64,000 nt of DNA from DATGPD01 sp041398565 (GTDB lineage Bacteria > Planctomycetota > UBA1135 > UBA2386): NCBI GenBank assembly GCA_041398565.1, contig JAWKUN010000005.1:186001-250000 (forward strand), written 5' to 3'. The position numbers and the translations under genes are program-made. Below, piece by piece: positions 25,345 to 34,571 of the stretch (positions are counted from its first letter, which is position 1; each line of letters begins with the position of its first letter). Below the pieces are notes generated by a model. That model had not been told where the DNA came from and made no database searches. It worked only from the letters and a program-made list of their open reading frames with translations.

Positions 25345-27786
25345 TCACTCGACGACGCGCAGGCGCACCACGTTCGACAGCCGCCAAGTGCGCGGGTCGG
25401 CGCTGCCCGCGAAGACCGCCTGGCCGAACAGCGTGAGGCCGACGAGGGCCGGATCGTTCGGCACCGGCACGGTCCAGCTCACCGGCGTGCCGACCCCGGC
25501 AGCGAGCAGGCCCGGCAAGGCCACGGCGCTGGCGGGATCCACGCCCAGACGGCCGAACGGGGTGGGCACCTTCGGCGCCAACAGACGACCGGCAATCAGC
25601 CCCGCCACCACCGTGCCAGACCCCGCATAGGCGTCCAAGAAAACATGTCGGCCGGTGCCCGCCAGATGCGACGCATGTAGCTGCTGCAGGTGGTTGGTCG
25701 CCACCCGCGCCGGCGCGAACGCCGACGTGAGCACGACATCGTCGTCGCCGTCCTCGTCGAGGTCCGCGGCGACGAGGGCCGTGCCGAACTCGCGCGTGAC
25801 CCAGGTGGTGGAGCGGTCGACGAAGCCGGCAGACGTCCGTTCGAAGACCTGTAGCGCTCGGCCGCTGACCAGGACGTCGAGATCGCCGTCACCGTCGAGA
25901 TCGCGAGCCAGAGGACGCTCGCCCACGGGGATCGAGCCGAACATCGCCAGCGTCGTGTCCACGAAACGGCCGGCGCCGTCGTTCTCGTACACGTGCGTCT
26001 CGTAGCGGTCGTCGCCGATGAGCGGGTTCTCGTAGTAGCCGAGCAGAAGGTCCAAGTCGCCGTCGCCGTCCAGGTCGGCCGCCTGGCTCGACACCGTCGG
26101 GTTCGCCACCTGCGGCAGCGAAGCGGTGGTGACATCGACGAAGTTGCCCCGACCGTCGCCACGGAACAGGCGATCCTGGGCGCCGCCGAGGTTCTGGTTG
26201 TCCATGGCGGCGAACAGGTCGACGAAGCCATCGCCGTCGACGTCGCCGATCGCGAAGTCGGTCACCGCGCCACGCCAAGGGGCGGCGACCTCGGTGAACA
26301 CGAAGCCGCCGTCGTTGCGGAACCAGCCTTGTCCGACCACGGCGTCGAGGTCGCCGTCACCATCGAGGTCGTGCAGGACCGCCGCGGTGCCGCCGAGCAG
26401 CGGGATGCTGCCAGCGGACGTGAAGCGGCCGCGCCCGTCGTTGGCGTAGAGCCGCGCGCCGATCAGGAGGTCGAGGTCGCCGTCGCCGTCCAGGTCGCCC
26501 AGGTCCACGTCGAGATGATTGCAGTCTGACGGGATCGCGCTCGGGTCGGCGTGCAGACCCGACACGCCGTCGTTGTGGTAGAGGGTCGCACGGCAGTCTT
26601 CGAGCATCACCACGTCGAGATCGCCGTCGCCATCCACATCGCCCACGGACGACCGCGCGCTGCGCTGAGCCGTCCGCGCCGCCAACGATGCTGGCGTCGC
26701 ATCGATCAGCGCCGGCTGGCCGACGTTCAGGAACAAGTGCATGCGACCGAGGAGATCCCGGTCGCCGTCGCCGTCCACGTCCAATGCGGCCAGGACCTCC
26801 TGGTCGTCGCCGGCATACAGCGCCTGCTCCACGAAGTGGGCGCTTCCGTCGTTCATCAACAGCGTCGCGTCCGCATCGACACCGCCGACTGCCAGGTCGA
26901 GGTCGCCGTCGCCGTCCACGTCGAGCGCCGCGACGTCCCACACCTGGGCCGCGGCGATCGGGAGCGCCCGCTCCGCGAAGACGCCATTGCCGTCCTGGAG
27001 GTAGACACGCGTGCCACCGACCACGTCGACCGTGCCGTTGCCGTCGAAGTCACCCGCGGCCAGGGGCGTGTTGGACATCGTCGGCGGCAGGCGGGCGAGG
27101 GTCTCGTTGTGGAAGACGCCGCGGCCATCGTTGACCAGCAGGTCGACGCCCCAGAACAGATCGAGGTCACCGTCGCGGTCGAAGTCGGTCAACAGGGCGC
27201 CGTTGGCCAGGGGCCAGACCGCCAGCGGCACCGCCTGGTGCTCGAGGGTGAAGCCGCCGGCGCCGTCGTTGCGCAGCACGACGAGATCGCGGGCACCCCA
27301 GATCAGGTCGAGGTCGCCGTCGCCGTCGAGGTCACCGGCGCGGAGGTTCGCGTCCACTCCCACCGCGGAGGGAACGGTCCGCAGCCGTGGGAAGCCGCCG
27401 CGTCCGTCCCCGAACACGATCTCGAGCTGGCGGTTGCTCGTGGAGAGCGTGACCACATCGAGTGCCCCGTCGCCGTCGAAGTCGCGCGCCTCCTGATCGC
27501 GCGTCGGCCACCCGGAGGCGGGCCATGCCACCGATTCCCACCGTTGGAACAGGCCATCCGTGCGCTGGCGGGCCAGCAGCATCCCGTCTGGCCACACCGC
27601 GGCGAGGAGGTCGACCCTGCCGTCGGCATCGAAGTCGCCGGTGGCGACGGCGCTGGGCCAGGAGTTGCCGGCACTGCCGCGCAGGTTCTGGAACTGTGCG
27701 GGTTCGGCTTGCTCCACCAGGATCTGGGCAGCGGCCACGACGGGAAGGGCAGCAGCAGCCACGGCTGCGCGTGCGAATGCGTTCAT
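25345..27786 (-). CDS. Large exported FG-GAP/VCBS-repeat protein
   Basis: 813 residues. ATG at 27786 has AAGGA upstream and gives a signal peptide (FARAAVAAAALPVVAAAQ). The mature protein is a run of FG-GAP/VCBS repeats with calcium loops of the type DVDGDGDLDL, more than ten in all, forming one or two seven-bladed propellers as in integrin alpha heads. The last 120 residues (RHVFLDAYAGSG to PALVGLTLFGQAVFAGS) are the shared beta-sandwich module. The DNA coding for the calcium loops is itself repetitive, which makes slippage or recombination between blades likely. Role: surface or matrix binding protein. Its promoter would be in 27787-28212. Confidence 0.88.
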   Translation of the reverse strand: MNAFARAAVAAAALPVVAAAQILVEQAEPAQFQNLRGSAGNSWPSAVATGDFDADGRVDLLAAVWPDGMLLARQRTDGLFQRWESVAWPASGWPTRDQEARDFDGDGALDVVTLSTSNRQLEIVFGDGRGGFPRLRTVPSAVGVDANLRAGDLDGDGDLDLIWGARDLVVLRNDGAGGFTLEHQAVPLAVWPLANGALLTDFDRDGDLDLFWGVDLLVNDGRGVFHNETLARLPPTMSNTPLAAGDFDGNGTVDVVGGTRVYLQDGNGVFAERALPIAAAQVWDVAALDVDGDGDLDLAVGGVDADATLLMNDGSAHFVEQALYAGDDQEVLAALDVDGDGDRDLLGRMHLFLNVGQPALIDATPASLAARTAQRSARSSVGDVDGDGDLDVVMLEDCRATLYHNDGVSGLHADPSAIPSDCNHLDVDLGDLDGDGDLDLLIGARLYANDGRGRFTSAGSIPLLGGTAAVLHDLDGDGDLDAVVGQGWFRNDGGFVFTEVAAPWRGAVTDFAIGDVDGDGFVDLFAAMDNQNLGGAQDRLFRGDGRGNFVDVTTASLPQVANPTVSSQAADLDGDGDLDLLLGYYENPLIGDDRYETHVYENDGAGRFVDTTLAMFGSIPVGERPLARDLDGDGDLDVLVSGRALQVFERTSAGFVDRSTTWVTREFGTALVAADLDEDGDDDVVLTSAFAPARVATNHLQQLHASHLAGTGRHVFLDAYAGSGTVVAGLIAGRLLAPKVPTPFGRLGVDPASAVALPGLLAAGVGTPVSWTVPVPNDPALVGLTLFGQAVFAGSADPRTWRLSNVVRLRVVE

Positions 27787-28212
27787 GCTGGGTCCTTGCA
27801 AACGTGTTGGTGAGAAGGCGCGCGTCGGCTTCTCGACGGGGGCGACAGACAACCGCCGCCGTTACGAGAATCCCCAACGGGGCCCACCCGGCCGCGCGAC
27901 TCACGCGCGTGGGAGGGATCGCCGCGCTCGCCTGGCCCGAGGGTTCCGCCCCGCAGGCATGTGGCGGGCGCGTAACGATCGCAGTGAGGTCGAGCGACGG
28001 TGTCACGGAGAGGAGCGAGTCGAGGAGATCCCCGAGGCTGCGGACCGTGGAAACGGCAAGTCGCATGCCAGTGGCGGCCGACGCCGGCGGGGGAGAGTTC
28101 TCACCGACCGGGCGGCAAGTGCTGCGAATCCGCGCGAAGTCGGCGACGTCCATCCGCGCGAAAGCGCTGACGGGTCATCCTTCTCGAAGCGCGTGAGACA
28201 CGGTGGTCCCCT
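27787..28212. other. Non-coding gap before the FG-GAP gene
   Basis: 426 nt between two minus-strand genes. No frame with protein-like composition or a Shine-Dalgarno-backed start was seen on either strand. It must hold the promoter of the FG-GAP gene (start 27786); no -35/-10 pair stands out. Confidence 0.5.
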
Positions 28213-29373
28213 TCAGAAGTGGCACTCGGTCGCCGGCTCGGCCCAGATCGGCGTGACCGCGTCGCTGGTGATACCCTGCCAGCGCAGCGACAGCCCGCGC
28301 AGCAACGGCAGCGACGGCACCGTGAACGAGAAAGTGATCCGTCCACTGGCGTCGAGTTGACCGATGGTGATCAGCGCTGGCGCGGCCAGGCGCAGTTCGC
28401 CCACCACGCCGCGCACCGACGACGCGAGCGTCGGCAAACCGAACAACAGCGCGCCAGCATCGCCAGGGGTGCCGCGTAGCGTGATCGTGCCGACCGCGCC
28501 GAGCGCCGTCGGCGTGAGCGAGGTGGTGGGGTGGGCGCGCCGGGTCACGACGATGCCGGTGCCGATCGCGCCCGCGCCGCCCGAGGGCGTGAGCGTTGCT
28601 GCCGGGTCGAGCACCATGCTGCCGTTGCCGATCACCGCACTCACTGGCGTGCCGATGCGGACACCTGCCACCAACCCCGCGTCGGCGCCGCTCACGCGCA
28701 GCGTACTGTTGTCGAGCGCCGCGGCCGGGTACGGATCGGCGGTGAGGAACTCGGAGCTGCCGCCGACCAACGTGCTCTGCGACAGGCGCACGTGCGAGTT
28801 GAGCGCGATCAGCGCGGGCGATGGCCTGCCGAGCAGGCGCGTACCCAACGACGGCGCCGCGATCTGCGAGTCCGCAACCGTGAGCGATGAGCCGCTGACG
28901 CGCAACGTCGCGATCGTGTGGCAATTCGCGATCGCGGTATCGAGTGAGGCGTCGATCAGGATCTCAGGGCCGCTGGCAATGAGCCCGCGGATATCGCTGA
29001 GGAGCACGGTACCGGCGCAGCGGCGGATCGACAGTTGACCGCTGACGGCGAAGTTCTGCAGGGTGACGGCTTGCCCGGCGGCGATACCTTCGATGGCGAC
29101 TTCCGCGACCGAGCTGATTTGCGCCCCGGGCTGACCGTGAATGTGCAAGGGCTTGTCGATCAGCAGCGGCTGCTGGAAGAACCCGACTCCGCTCACCAAC
29201 AAGACATCACCTGGCGCCGCCGCCAGGATCGCGGCAGGCAAATCCTGAGCGGCAATGTTCCAGGTCTGTTGTGCCGTGGCTTGGCTCGCCAACGTGAGGC
29301 TCACGACCATGCCGGTGGTGAGCCGAGAAAGGACGTCAAGAACACCTGCAGAGAACATTGCGCTCTTTGACAT
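28213..29373 (-). CDS. Exported right-handed beta-helix-like protein
   Basis: 386 residues from ATG 29373 with GAGGGAG just upstream. Signal peptide (GMVVSLTLASQATAQ). The body has a regular run of short strands and turns typical of pectate-lyase-like beta-helices (LLVSGVGFFQQPLLIDKPLH, VTLQNFAVSGQLSIRRCAG, LRVSGSSLTVADSQIAAP, LNSHVRLSQSTLVGG). The N-terminal pattern (PAAILAAAPGDVLLVSGVG) matches proteins that list features along a helix axis. The end (about 300-386, ending GLSLRWQGITSD) resembles the second half of the shared beta-sandwich module. No catalytic residues identified. It lies about 110 nt after the next gene upstream on the same strand. Confidence 0.78.
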   Translation of the reverse strand: MSKSAMFSAGVLDVLSRLTTGMVVSLTLASQATAQQTWNIAAQDLPAAILAAAPGDVLLVSGVGFFQQPLLIDKPLHIHGQPGAQISSVAEVAIEGIAAGQAVTLQNFAVSGQLSIRRCAGTVLLSDIRGLIASGPEILIDASLDTAIANCHTIATLRVSGSSLTVADSQIAAPSLGTRLLGRPSPALIALNSHVRLSQSTLVGGSSEFLTADPYPAAALDNSTLRVSGADAGLVAGVRIGTPVSAVIGNGSMVLDPAATLTPSGGAGAIGTGIVVTRRAHPTTSLTPTALGAVGTITLRGTPGDAGALLFGLPTLASSVRGVVGELRLAAPALITIGQLDASGRITFSFTVPSLPLLRGLSLRWQGITSDAVTPIWAEPATECHF

Positions 29374-29445
29374 TCTCCCTCACGCGGCGTCAAGTGGGGC
29401 AAGTCAAACAGGGTCCGAGGGAAGTCGACCGAGTGACTCCGCAGT

Positions 29446-29476
29446 CGTTGCGAGCAGGGTTCGCAGATACGCAACG
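29446..29476 (-). terminator. Inverted repeat past the Ig/FG-GAP gene
   Basis: CGTTGC / GCAACG arms enclose a second, inner pair TGCGA / TCGCA, 8 nt beyond the stop at 29484 on the minus strand. No U-run follows. Candidate terminator only. Confidence 0.3.
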
Positions 29477-29483
29477 AGCGAGA

Positions 29484-31319
29484 TCAGCGCGGGACCGACA
29501 CCGACTCGGCGTTGGTGAGGCGGGCGCCCGACGGGTGCGTGGGATCGAGTACGACGCCTTGCGCGGTCAGCGTGAACGGCACCGCCGCGCCGAGCGGGAT
29601 GGGCAGCGCGATCGTGGCCTCGCCGAAGGGATCGGTGACCGCCGCGGGGAGTGGCAAGAGCGGCGCCGGCTGCAGGTTGAAGGTGCCGAACGGCAGCACC
29701 GCCCCGGGTTGGGCGGACAGGCCCAGAAACACGGCGAACGCCTGCGCGGCCCCGCCGGTCACGCCGACGAACAAAGTCGCGCCGGTGGTGCTCTCGCGCG
29801 GCGCGCTTCCGAACCCGGCGTATCCCGCGAGTTGATCGAGGCGAAGGGTCGCTCGGCAGTCGGCGGGTTGCACCCCTGGCGGCACCGGGGTCGTCTGGCG
29901 ATAGAGCAGGAGCACGTCGGCGAGTTCGTCGACTCCCACCACGTCGAGGTCGCCGTCGCGATCGTCGTCCACCAGAATCGCGCACGACCCCGCCTGCGGC
30001 GACGGCAGAGTGACCGGCGCGGTGAACGTCCCGTTGCCGGCGTTCCAGTACGCGGTGAAGCCGCTGCCGGAGAAGTTCGATGCCACGAAATCGAGAGCAC
30101 CGTCGCCGTCGATGTCGCCGAGGTCGATGGCGAGAGGGAACGCGCCCACGGTGTAGTGCGCCGCGGCCAGCAGGCCGCCGCTGCCGTTGCCGCGCGCGAC
30201 CGCCACGCGCGGCTGGCTGGAGTTGCAGGTCACCGCGTCGGGGACACCGTCGCCGTCGACGTCGCCGACCACGATCATCCACGGCTGGCCCTGCACCGGC
30301 GTCGATCCCGACAGCGTGAATCCGCCGGCACCGTCTCCGCGCAGCACGGTGATGGTGGAAGAGCCGTTGCACCCGACGAACAGGTCGGCGATGCCGTCGC
30401 CGTCGGCGTCCGCCGCCGCCACCGCGGTCTCGTTGTCGCCGCCCCCGTCGAAGAAGGTCGCCGGCGCGAAGGTGCCGTCGCCGCGGTTGCGGTGCAGAGC
30501 CAGGTTCGAAGACACACGGTTGGCGGTCACCACGTCGACGTCGCCGTCGCCGTCGACGTCGAGCACGCAGAGCCCGCGTGTGCCGGAACCACTCGGGTAC
30601 TGCACCGCGGGGAGATAGCCGCCATTGCCATCGCCGAGCAGGATCGACAGCGCGCCAGCCGCGATGTTGCCGACCGCGAGGTCGATGAAGCCATCGCCGT
30701 TGAAGTCCTGCCCCTCGTTGGTGCTCGGCACGTTGCCCGGCTGCAGCGGGTGCAGCACGGGCAGCGAGTAATTGCCGCAGCCGTCGTTGCGCAGCACGCG
30801 CACGTCGTTGGCATCCTCGTTGGGCAGACTGAGGTCGGGTGCGCCGTCGCGGTCGAGATCGCCGGCGTACGCGCCGTAGGTGCGAATGCGTGCTTCGCCG
30901 CTGCGTCGGACCGGGATCGTGGCGGCGAGAGACAGAGTGCGCGTCCCGCGTGCCGGCTGCGTCCAGAACGACCACGTGTAGCCACCGTTCAAGCGCCGGT
31001 TGGAGACGGCGGTCACCGCGTCCGACAGCATCACGGTGACGGTCTCGCCGGGAAAGAACGGGCGGGACGGCGCGAAGGTCACCGTCTGATTGCCATTGCT
31101 GAGCTGCAGCGTACCCCGCGCGACCCCGCTCCAGCGGCCGTACACCGCGAACGATCCGCCATGCACCGACGTCGGCTGGAGAGCTTCGGCGAACGTGATG
31201 CTGATCGAAGTCGCCGGACTGACCGTGGTCCGCTGGCGCAGCGGGTGCACGTTGGTCACCGAGATCTGGGCGGCAGCGAAGCTGCTCGCGAGTGCGAGAG
31301 TTGCGAGTTGTGGGCGCAT
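29484..31319 (-). CDS. Exported protein with Ig-like domain, FG-GAP repeats and C-terminal shared module
   Basis: 611 residues from ATG 31319, which gives the signal peptide LATLALASSFAAAQ; the frame is open to 31409 but that part is arginine-rich. Order: a bacterial Ig-like domain of the SbsA type (about 20-115: TTVSPATSISITFAEALQP, VTVMLSDAVTAVSNRRLNGG), FG-GAP/VCBS repeats with calcium loops (LDVDGDGDVDVVTANR, VGDVDGDGVPDAV, LGDIDGDGALDFVASN), then the shared beta-sandwich module (FAVFLGLSAQPGAVLPFG, to the closing ATIALPIPLGAAVPF). Likely a surface adhesion or matrix protein. It diverges from the Kelch protein gene across a 445-nt gap. Confidence 0.87.
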   Translation of the reverse strand: MRPQLATLALASSFAAAQISVTNVHPLRQRTTVSPATSISITFAEALQPTSVHGGSFAVYGRWSGVARGTLQLSNGNQTVTFAPSRPFFPGETVTVMLSDAVTAVSNRRLNGGYTWSFWTQPARGTRTLSLAATIPVRRSGEARIRTYGAYAGDLDRDGAPDLSLPNEDANDVRVLRNDGCGNYSLPVLHPLQPGNVPSTNEGQDFNGDGFIDLAVGNIAAGALSILLGDGNGGYLPAVQYPSGSGTRGLCVLDVDGDGDVDVVTANRVSSNLALHRNRGDGTFAPATFFDGGGDNETAVAAADADGDGIADLFVGCNGSSTITVLRGDGAGGFTLSGSTPVQGQPWMIVVGDVDGDGVPDAVTCNSSQPRVAVARGNGSGGLLAAAHYTVGAFPLAIDLGDIDGDGALDFVASNFSGSGFTAYWNAGNGTFTAPVTLPSPQAGSCAILVDDDRDGDLDVVGVDELADVLLLYRQTTPVPPGVQPADCRATLRLDQLAGYAGFGSAPRESTTGATLFVGVTGGAAQAFAVFLGLSAQPGAVLPFGTFNLQPAPLLPLPAAVTDPFGEATIALPIPLGAAVPFTLTAQGVVLDPTHPSGARLTNAESVSVPR

Positions 31320-31764
31320 GGTCGTCTCGAGTCGTGGGCGGCGTCGGGATGCTACCTTGGGCTGGTTCCGTGGGCGCTGGTTTGGGGCACCGGCTCGGTC
31401 GCGTGCCACCGGGACGGTTCATCGACGCCAGCGATCGTTGCGCTCCGCGGCAATCTCGCGAGCCGGGTCGTGCCGGAGGGTCGCCGCGTCTGTCGTTCGG
31501 AGAATGGGGCAAGTCGACCCGTGGAACGCTTTGGCGTGGCTCGAGATGGACACCCCGGGCACGCCGTCGATGGTCGGCAACTGCCAGGTGCCGCCCAACG
31601 TCCAGCCGGGCCACGGCGACTTCGACGCGCGCCTCCAGCGCCTCACCCCCGACGACCAGACAACGACCTCGATGCGACCCGAACCGAGTGCGCACCTCTC
31701 CTACGCACTGCGGCAAGCGGCGACGGCAAGACAGCGGCCTAATGTACCGGCCGAGGAGGTAACG
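31320..31764. other. Divergent non-coding gap
   Basis: 445 nt between the start of the Ig/FG-GAP gene (minus) and the Kelch gene (plus); it should carry both promoters. Open frames crossing it are arginine/serine-rich and not protein-like. The only clear element is the ribosome binding site at its right end. Confidence 0.5.
31753..31760 (+). promoter_or_regulatory. Strong ribosome binding site deciding the Kelch gene start
   Basis: GAGGAGGT, close to the ideal anti-Shine-Dalgarno match, four bases before ATG 31765. It rules out longer starts upstream in the same frame. Such a strong site is rare among the genes of this window. Confidence 0.85.
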
Positions 31765-33120
31765 ATGCTCGCGACTACCACGAAGCTCGCGGGGCTGCTC
31801 CTGTTCGCTGCGCACGGGATCTGCCTGGCCCAGGGTGGCGTGCGCTGGCAGCAGGCAACCCCGTCGCTCAGCCCCACGCCCCGCAGCGGACACGCGATGA
31901 CGTACGACCCCGACCGACGGGTCGTGGTGCTGTTCGGCGGCAACGAGCGCTACGCCGCCGGCGCGCGCGACGATACCTGGGAGTGGGACGGGGTGAACTG
32001 GACCGAGCGTACGCCCACAGCGCGACCTCCGGCACGCTCCGGACACGCCTTGGCCTTCGACTGCGCACGCCGCGTGGCCGTGCTGTTCGGCGGGCGCGAC
32101 GCGGCCGGGGACGAGTTCGCGGACACCTGGACCTGGGACGGCACGACCTGGACGCAGGCGACGCCCGCCCACAACCCGCCGGCCCGCGCCGACCACGCCA
32201 TCGCCGACCACGCCGCGCGGCAGCGCGTGCTGTTGTTCGGCGGCGCCGACGCGCTCGGAGAACTCCAGGACACCTGGGTGTGGGACGGCACCGACTGGAG
32301 CCTCGAGCCCGCCAACCCGAGTCCGCCGGCGCGCTCGCTGCACGCGATGGCGTACGACGAGATCCGACACAGCGTGGTGCTCTTTGCCGGCAGTGCCTAC
32401 TCGGACACGTGGACGTGGGATGGCACGTGGCACTTCGCGTCGCCGCCCAACCCGCCGCCGGATCGCCGGGGCCACGCGCTGGCCTACGACACCGTGCGCC
32501 AGCGCGTGATCCTGTTCGGCGGCTCCCACGGCGGGCTGTTCGCGTTCGAGGACACCTGGGAGTGGGACGGCTCGGTGTGGACGGACCTGACCACAGCCGG
32601 TGGGCCGCCGGCGCGCCACGGCCATGCCACGACCTACGACGCCGCCCGACAACGCGTGGTGGTGTTCTCGGGCCAGTCCAGCGGGACACCGCTCGTGGAC
32701 ACGTGGGAATGTGGCTCGCTCTCGCCACCGCGGTTCACCACCTTCGGCAACGGCTGTCCAGGCAGCCTCGGCACCCCGTCCCTGCACGCAATGCCGAACT
32801 CGGCGGCATGGGTCGGCGACACCCTGAGTCTCGCGCTCGACTACTTGCCGGCCACGAGCGTCCCGGCGCTGTTGCTGGGTCGTAGCACCGGTGCCGCGCC
32901 GCTGCCCTTCCCCGGCTGCACCCTGTGGACCTCGGCCGACGTGCTGCTCGGGCTCTCACTGTCCGGCAACCGGGCGGTCTGGACCCAGCCCCTGCCCCAC
33001 GACCCAGGCCTCGTCGGCTTGCCGCTCTACGTGCAGGGCCTCGCCGTCAACGCCGGCGGCACCAATCCGCTCGGCGCCGCGCTCAGCAACGGCGCCGCGC
33101 TGGCGCTCGGCGTGCGGTAG
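31765..33120 (+). CDS. Exported Kelch-repeat beta-propeller protein with C-terminal shared module
   Basis: 451 residues. Signal peptide (LAGLLLFAAHGICLAQ). About six Kelch repeats follow, each with the pattern SGHAMTYDPDRRVVVLFGG ... DTWEWDGVNWTERTPT, giving one six-bladed propeller (about 25-315). The rest is the shared beta-sandwich module, complete with its cysteine pair (FTTFGNGCPGSLGTPSLHAM, APLPFPGCTLWTSADVLL, LVGLPLYVQGLAVNAGGTNP). The start is fixed by a GAGGAGGT ribosome binding site. Kelch propellers bind proteins or glycans; the partner is unknown. A longer relative lies at 49772-52072. Confidence 0.92.
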   Translation: MLATTTKLAGLLLFAAHGICLAQGGVRWQQATPSLSPTPRSGHAMTYDPDRRVVVLFGGNERYAAGARDDTWEWDGVNWTERTPTARPPARSGHALAFDCARRVAVLFGGRDAAGDEFADTWTWDGTTWTQATPAHNPPARADHAIADHAARQRVLLFGGADALGELQDTWVWDGTDWSLEPANPSPPARSLHAMAYDEIRHSVVLFAGSAYSDTWTWDGTWHFASPPNPPPDRRGHALAYDTVRQRVILFGGSHGGLFAFEDTWEWDGSVWTDLTTAGGPPARHGHATTYDAARQRVVVFSGQSSGTPLVDTWECGSLSPPRFTTFGNGCPGSLGTPSLHAMPNSAAWVGDTLSLALDYLPATSVPALLLGRSTGAAPLPFPGCTLWTSADVLLGLSLSGNRAVWTQPLPHDPGLVGLPLYVQGLAVNAGGTNPLGAALSNGAALALGVR

Positions 33121-33189
33121 CACGACGCCGCCCAGCGGCCGCCGGTCATGCGCTCCCCGCGCTGCGCCAGCGGCGCGGGCGACCGCGCG

Positions 33190-33621
33190 CTATGGCAGCA
33201 GACAAGTCGCGGCAACGCCGTTGCTGCCCATCAGCTCCACGCCCTGGCCCGAGAGGCGGAACGCGAACGCCTGGAAGCGAAGGAGTCCGATCACTTCGTT
33301 GGGCCAGGAGTGGGTCACCACCGCGGTGCCTTCTTGCCACGCGAAGCCGTGACCGAAGTACCAGTCGGTGAGAAGGAAGCACGACGTCCCCGGGATGGGG
33401 TAGTTCGGGTTGATGAGCCCGATGATGAGCTGACCGTGCACGCTGTCGGGGTAACCGCCGGTCATCTGGAACACGATGCGCTGGTGGCTTCCCAGCGGCT
33501 GAAACGTGGCCGACAGCGTCGGCCCGCACGATGGTCCGTAGTTGGCTGCCGAGCAGCTGAGTTGACCGAAGACCGGGCTCGACAAGACGAGACCCAAGAC
33601 GACCGAAGTGACTCTACCCAT
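33190..33621 (-). CDS. Small secreted protein, function unknown
   Basis: 143 residues from ATG 33621 (longer starts to 33699 possible). Signal peptide (VTSVVLGLVLSSPVFGQ), then a short beta-rich domain beginning LSCSAANYGPSCGPTLSATF, which recalls the opening of the shared beta-sandwich module with two cysteines, and ending in GVELMGSNGVAATCLLP. It converges on the Kelch gene, stops 69 nt apart. No enzyme motif. Probably a single-domain surface or matrix protein. Confidence 0.7.
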   Translation of the reverse strand: MGRVTSVVLGLVLSSPVFGQLSCSAANYGPSCGPTLSATFQPLGSHQRIVFQMTGGYPDSVHGQLIIGLINPNYPIPGTSCFLLTDWYFGHGFAWQEGTAVVTHSWPNEVIGLLRFQAFAFRLSGQGVELMGSNGVAATCLLP

Positions 33622-34148
33622 GTCAGCGATGCTAGCGGCCGACGTGCCGTCGGCCATTGGGTCTTCTCCGTAGCGCCCCCCAGCGCGGCCGCTCCCCAAA
33701 CCGAAGATCCGGAGGCAGTCGGCGCTGGCGCCGCTTCCACAGACAGGGAAGGACCGTGTTTGTCCCGGAAGTCCGCGGTCGCGTTTCGTCCGTATCTGCG
33801 CAGAGCGGCTCTACGGCTCGGTCAGGATTACTCCATGGCATTGGGTATCTCCAACGGCGCGGCATGTGCGCCAGCGCCGTCGCGGCTACGCGCGCGCGCT
33901 CCTCGCATGGTTGCGGCGAGGTCACCGAAGTGGTGCTGAGGGTCGAGGCACGCGCCCTGAGCTGCAAGGGCTGCGAATCGTCGCGGCGGGCGCGAATTCG
34001 GCGGTGTTGTTCCGTTGCCACAGAGCTGACCAGGCCACGCCCGAGCAGCCCTGGAAGCTCCAAGCAACAACAGCGCCGGCGGCCCCCTCTGGTCGGCGCT
34101 GCGCCGACATCAACCCTTTGGGTTGCGGCCGCCGGCAGCGCTGAGCGT
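33622..34148. other. Non-coding gap with two adjacent hairpins at its right end
   Basis: 527 nt. No convincing reading frame on either strand. The right end carries the two hairpins listed at 34092-34125; the left end should hold the promoter of the small secreted protein. Confidence 0.5.
34092..34125 (-). terminator. Two adjacent perfect hairpins after the response regulator gene
   Basis: GTCGGCGC-T-GCGCCGAC (34092-34108; in practice 7 bp with a 3-nt loop) and CAACCC-TTT-GGGTTG (34111-34125) stand two bases apart, 23-57 nt beyond the response regulator stop at 34149. Without a U-run they suggest a terminator of the U-less kind or an RNA 3' end stabiliser. Confidence 0.5.
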
Positions 34149-34571
34149 TCAGACCCGAGGAAAATGGTCCGGGAACGCGTCCGCGAGCAGATCGCGCACC
34201 GCCGCCTCGGTGAGCGGCTTGGACAGGAAGCCATGGAGCACGTCGAGCTCCTCGGCGCGTCGGCGGTCATCGGGATTGAGCGACGTGCTCAGCATCATCA
34301 CGACGGTGTCCCCGCGTTGCTCAGCCGGCAACCCACGGTACTCCTCGATGAACTCCCAGCCCGACATGACCGGCATGTTGATGTCGAGAAAGATGACCTC
34401 GGGCTGCGGGTAGGCGCCATCCGTGGCCTTGCGCAGGAACTCCAGCGCCTGGCTGCCATCGAGAACCGCCTCGATGCGCGCAGCACACCCGACCTTCCGC
34501 AGCACGCGCCCGTGGATGTAGTTGTCCGCCTCGCTGTCGTCGACGAGCAGAACGCAGTTCAGGAGCTTCAT
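34149..34571 (-). CDS. Single-domain response regulator (Rcp1/CheY-like)
   Basis: 140 residues, receiver domain only. Acidic pocket VLLVDDSEADNYIHGR, phospho-acceptor Asp63 in VIFLDINMPVMSGWEFI, Thr/Ser switch in MMLSTS, and Lys in FLSKPLTE. The form VDDSEADNYI...LDINMPVMSG is typical of Rcp-type regulators that pair with kinases carrying a HDLQEP-type H box, as the next gene does. The ATG overlaps the kinase stop (ATGA), so both are made together. With no output domain it must pass its signal by protein contact. Two hairpins follow the stop. Confidence 0.95.
   Translation of the reverse strand: MKLLNCVLLVDDSEADNYIHGRVLRKVGCAARIEAVLDGSQALEFLRKATDGAYPQPEVIFLDINMPVMSGWEFIEEYRGLPAEQRGDTVVMMLSTSLNPDDRRRAEELDVLHGFLSKPLTEAAVRDLLADAFPDHFPRV

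Noticed and set aside
22400..27700. GTC/GCC-rich short repeats considered as CRISPR or tandem-repeat loci
   Set aside because: They fall in frame inside coding sequence for calcium loops or alanine-rich linkers; there are no spaced identical repeats.
29404..32787. Very long minus-strand frame of 1127 codons
   Set aside because: It crosses the Kelch gene on the other strand and overlaps the Ig/FG-GAP gene in a wrong frame; composition is arginine-rich without domains. Both real genes have signal peptides and repeats.
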